DNA of 64,000 nt from assembly GCA_900541675.1 (NCBI GenBank), contig UQKU01000009.1, positions 1-64,000 of the forward strand, read 5' to 3'. A model generated the notes under the pieces. That model ran no database searches, had not been told where the DNA came from, and saw only the letters and a program-made list of their open reading frames with translations. Positions 62,627-64,000 of the stretch are shown here, in pieces. This stretch comes from an uncultured Collinsella sp. (GTDB lineage: Bacteria; Actinomycetota; Coriobacteriia; Coriobacteriales; Coriobacteriaceae). How positions within the stretch are numbered: position 1 is the first letter of the stretch; each line of letters opens with the position of its first letter. The position numbers and the translations under genes are program-made.

Positions 62627-63693
62627 TTAGACCATGAAGAACCTCTTTATAGCACCGCTTCTTTTAGACAGCGCAATTACGCCGCCAGCGGTTAGGAGAG
62701 AGAGCACTAGCGCGAAGTAAAACAGCATCAGATGATTCACATCGCCATTCGAGGTCAGGTCAGATTGCCTGCTTCCGCAAATCCCAAATACATATAAAGC
62801 TATAAAAACCATATGGGTAAGGTATATGACAGTGCTCGCCTTCCTCATTAGAGGAAAAATCGGCGAGCTGGCTCTGCACCCACCCCCGATAGCCAACAAA
62901 ACAATCCCGCCCGCGATTAGCGCGCAAAACGGCAGATGTTGGTCGCTCGAAATAAGGAAGCAGCCTAGAACTCCGATTACGATAGCCGCCACAATCGTCT
63001 TGAGATCGATGTTTTGAATCGACTCAAGATTCATTCCAAAGTACATTCCGAGAGCGATATAGAAAAAACCCTCAAATAGCCCGTTTCTCGCATTTCCAAA
63101 CGTTGAGGAATAGATCTTGACCGGTAAAGAGATGGCCCCCGGAGCTCCCTTCCACGTAAGGAGCAGCGATAGACCAAAGCCTCCTAGGAGGAATAGGAAT
63201 GAGATGCCCAGGATGTTTCGCGAAGACACCTTCTTTCTTAGCATGGCATAAACCAAACTGAAGCCAACAACGCTAGCAAGGAGATACCAAAGCGGCCATG
63301 AGAGCCTTCCCTCGCCCAGCAAGAAAAAACCACGGAATTCCAGAACCACAGCCTTGAACAGCGAGGCTCCGTCAAGCCAATATCCCAGACAGTCGATGGG
63401 TATATACACCGCAAACCAAACGCAATACAGCCATACAAATTTACCTATCGTCGACTTCACGCGACACGAGCCATCCGAAACTCGCTCATGGAATTGCTCG
63501 GCACGGAGCCCCCTAAAACAGAGGAAGGACGATACAGTGAAGAAAAACGGAACCGAGACGCTTTCAAGAACATTCAGGGTACTTGAGGCGAACGGAGCAT
63601 CAATTCCATACAGTGGGTTAGTGTGAACCGCTAAACCGAAACAGCCATGATTAACTTTAGATAATCAAGCCATGGGTAAACAGGCTTCTTCAT
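62627..63693 (-). pseudogene. Acyltransferase-3 family membrane protein with a frameshift
   Basis: The best start is ATG at 63693 (GGAGG upstream): MKKPVYPWLDYLKLIMAVSV, then a TAG at 63631-63633. Read in the next frame from about 63630 the protein continues VHTNPLYGIDAPF, then SVSVPFFFTVSSFL, and on through ten membrane helices to 62627. The joined sequence is a normal acyltransferase-3 (LD.LK...A..VV..H start, then VPFFF.VSSFL). One base seems lost from the TTT run near 63634. These enzymes O-acetylate envelope polysaccharides. It may be phase-variable or simply broken. Confidence 0.75.
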
Positions 63694-63800
63694 CTCCGCC
63701 CCTCCAGCAAAGGCCTTTTCTCAACAAGGTAGGTTTTGAATTCATCTATCAGGAGTCAGATTTCTATCGACTCCAAACAATGCAGAAGCAGGCTCTGCGA

Positions 63801-64000
63801 TTAGACCCTTAGCCCGACCAATCTCTGTTTCCACCAGACCAATCCGTCGCGAATAGCCTGCACATATCCAAGCCCCGTACGCTTTAGCACATACTGAGGC
63901 CAATGCCAATTGTTGTAGCAAAGCTGAGGAATAGCTTGCCCAACAACAAGACCCCATACACCCCAGTCAAACGCGCCGCACAGAATGCAGCTCACGCAGA
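63801..64000 (-). CDS. Polysaccharide flippase (MATE/Wzx-like), 3' part
   Basis: The frame is open to the window end. The residues GVWGLVVGQAIPQLCYNNWHWPQYVLK form a final membrane helix and cytoplasmic end typical of O-antigen/teichoic-acid flippases. It probably belongs to a surface polysaccharide cluster that continues beyond the window, with the acyltransferase downstream. Confidence 0.7.
   Translation of the reverse strand, partial: CVSCILCGAFDWGVWGLVVGQAIPQLCYNNWHWPQYVLKRTGLGYVQAIRDGLVWWKQRLVGLRV

Noticed and set aside
62627..63460. Acyltransferase as an intact 277-residue gene
   Set aside because: The upstream frame continues with clear family residues to about 63630 and joins a good start at 63693 by a one-base shift, so the short version is a fragment.
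1..64000. CRISPR arrays
   Set aside because: No regularly spaced direct repeats were seen on either strand.

Overview
The window looks like a chromosomal segment of a Coriobacteriia species, most likely Collinsella or a close relative. The evidence is a high-GC core with actinobacterial-type proteins, a core gene order running rimP-nusA-infB-rbfA-nrnA-truB-ribF-dnaG-rpoD, and a second block running recG-rsmD-coaD-yceD-rpmF-plsX-acpP-rnc-smc-ftsY-ffh. Nearly all core genes lie on the minus strand. The genus assignment is inference from composition and gene order, not from a database search.

Layout. 1-0.7 kb: the end of an AT-rich peptidase E gene and a probable recombinase scar, the edge of a mobile segment. 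0.6-8.6 kb: DUF523, ftsH, a corrinoid adenosyltransferase, a MATE pump, an rRNA/tRNA methyltransferase, folA-thyA, and a DUF134-NifX fusion. 8.6-23.6 kb: SRP components, smc, rnc, fatty-acid and phospholipid genes, rpmF, coaD, rsmD, recG, fakA and an Asp23 protein. 23.7-23.9 kb: two tRNA-Asn genes. 24-35.7 kb: rpoD, dnaG and the long nusA operon, headed by a strong promoter followed at once by an intrinsic terminator. 36-41.7 kb: a lipoprotein, leuS, guaB and a small ModE/LysR-type regulator, separated by large palindromes. 41.8-47.1 kb: a sucrose module (LacI regulator, PTS IIBC, GH32 hydrolase) with cre-like operators, ending in a PLP-fold protein that seems to lack its Schiff-base lysine.

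From 47.2 kb to about 62.6 kb the DNA changes: lower GC, mixed strands, pseudogenes and long gaps. This part reads as a defence or accessory island. It holds a HigB-like toxin, an Xre antitoxin and a SecB-like chaperone (a tripartite TAC module) with a palindromic operator; a RloA/RloB ATPase-TOPRIM pair; DUF2188; a 541-residue protein with a HEPN-like end; a DUF4393/Abi-alpha protein; an internally deleted IS256 transposase; a second HEPN-like protein; a DUF2971-like protein together with a broken second copy of its tail; a possible PD-(D/E)XK nuclease; and a defence-type reverse transcriptase with a structured 5' leader and a divergent 52-residue membrane peptide. The window closes with a frameshifted acyltransferase-3 gene and the end of a polysaccharide flippase.

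The strongest leads for new biology are the reverse-transcriptase locus, the TAC module, the promoter-terminator head of the nusA operon, and the large intergenic palindromes.
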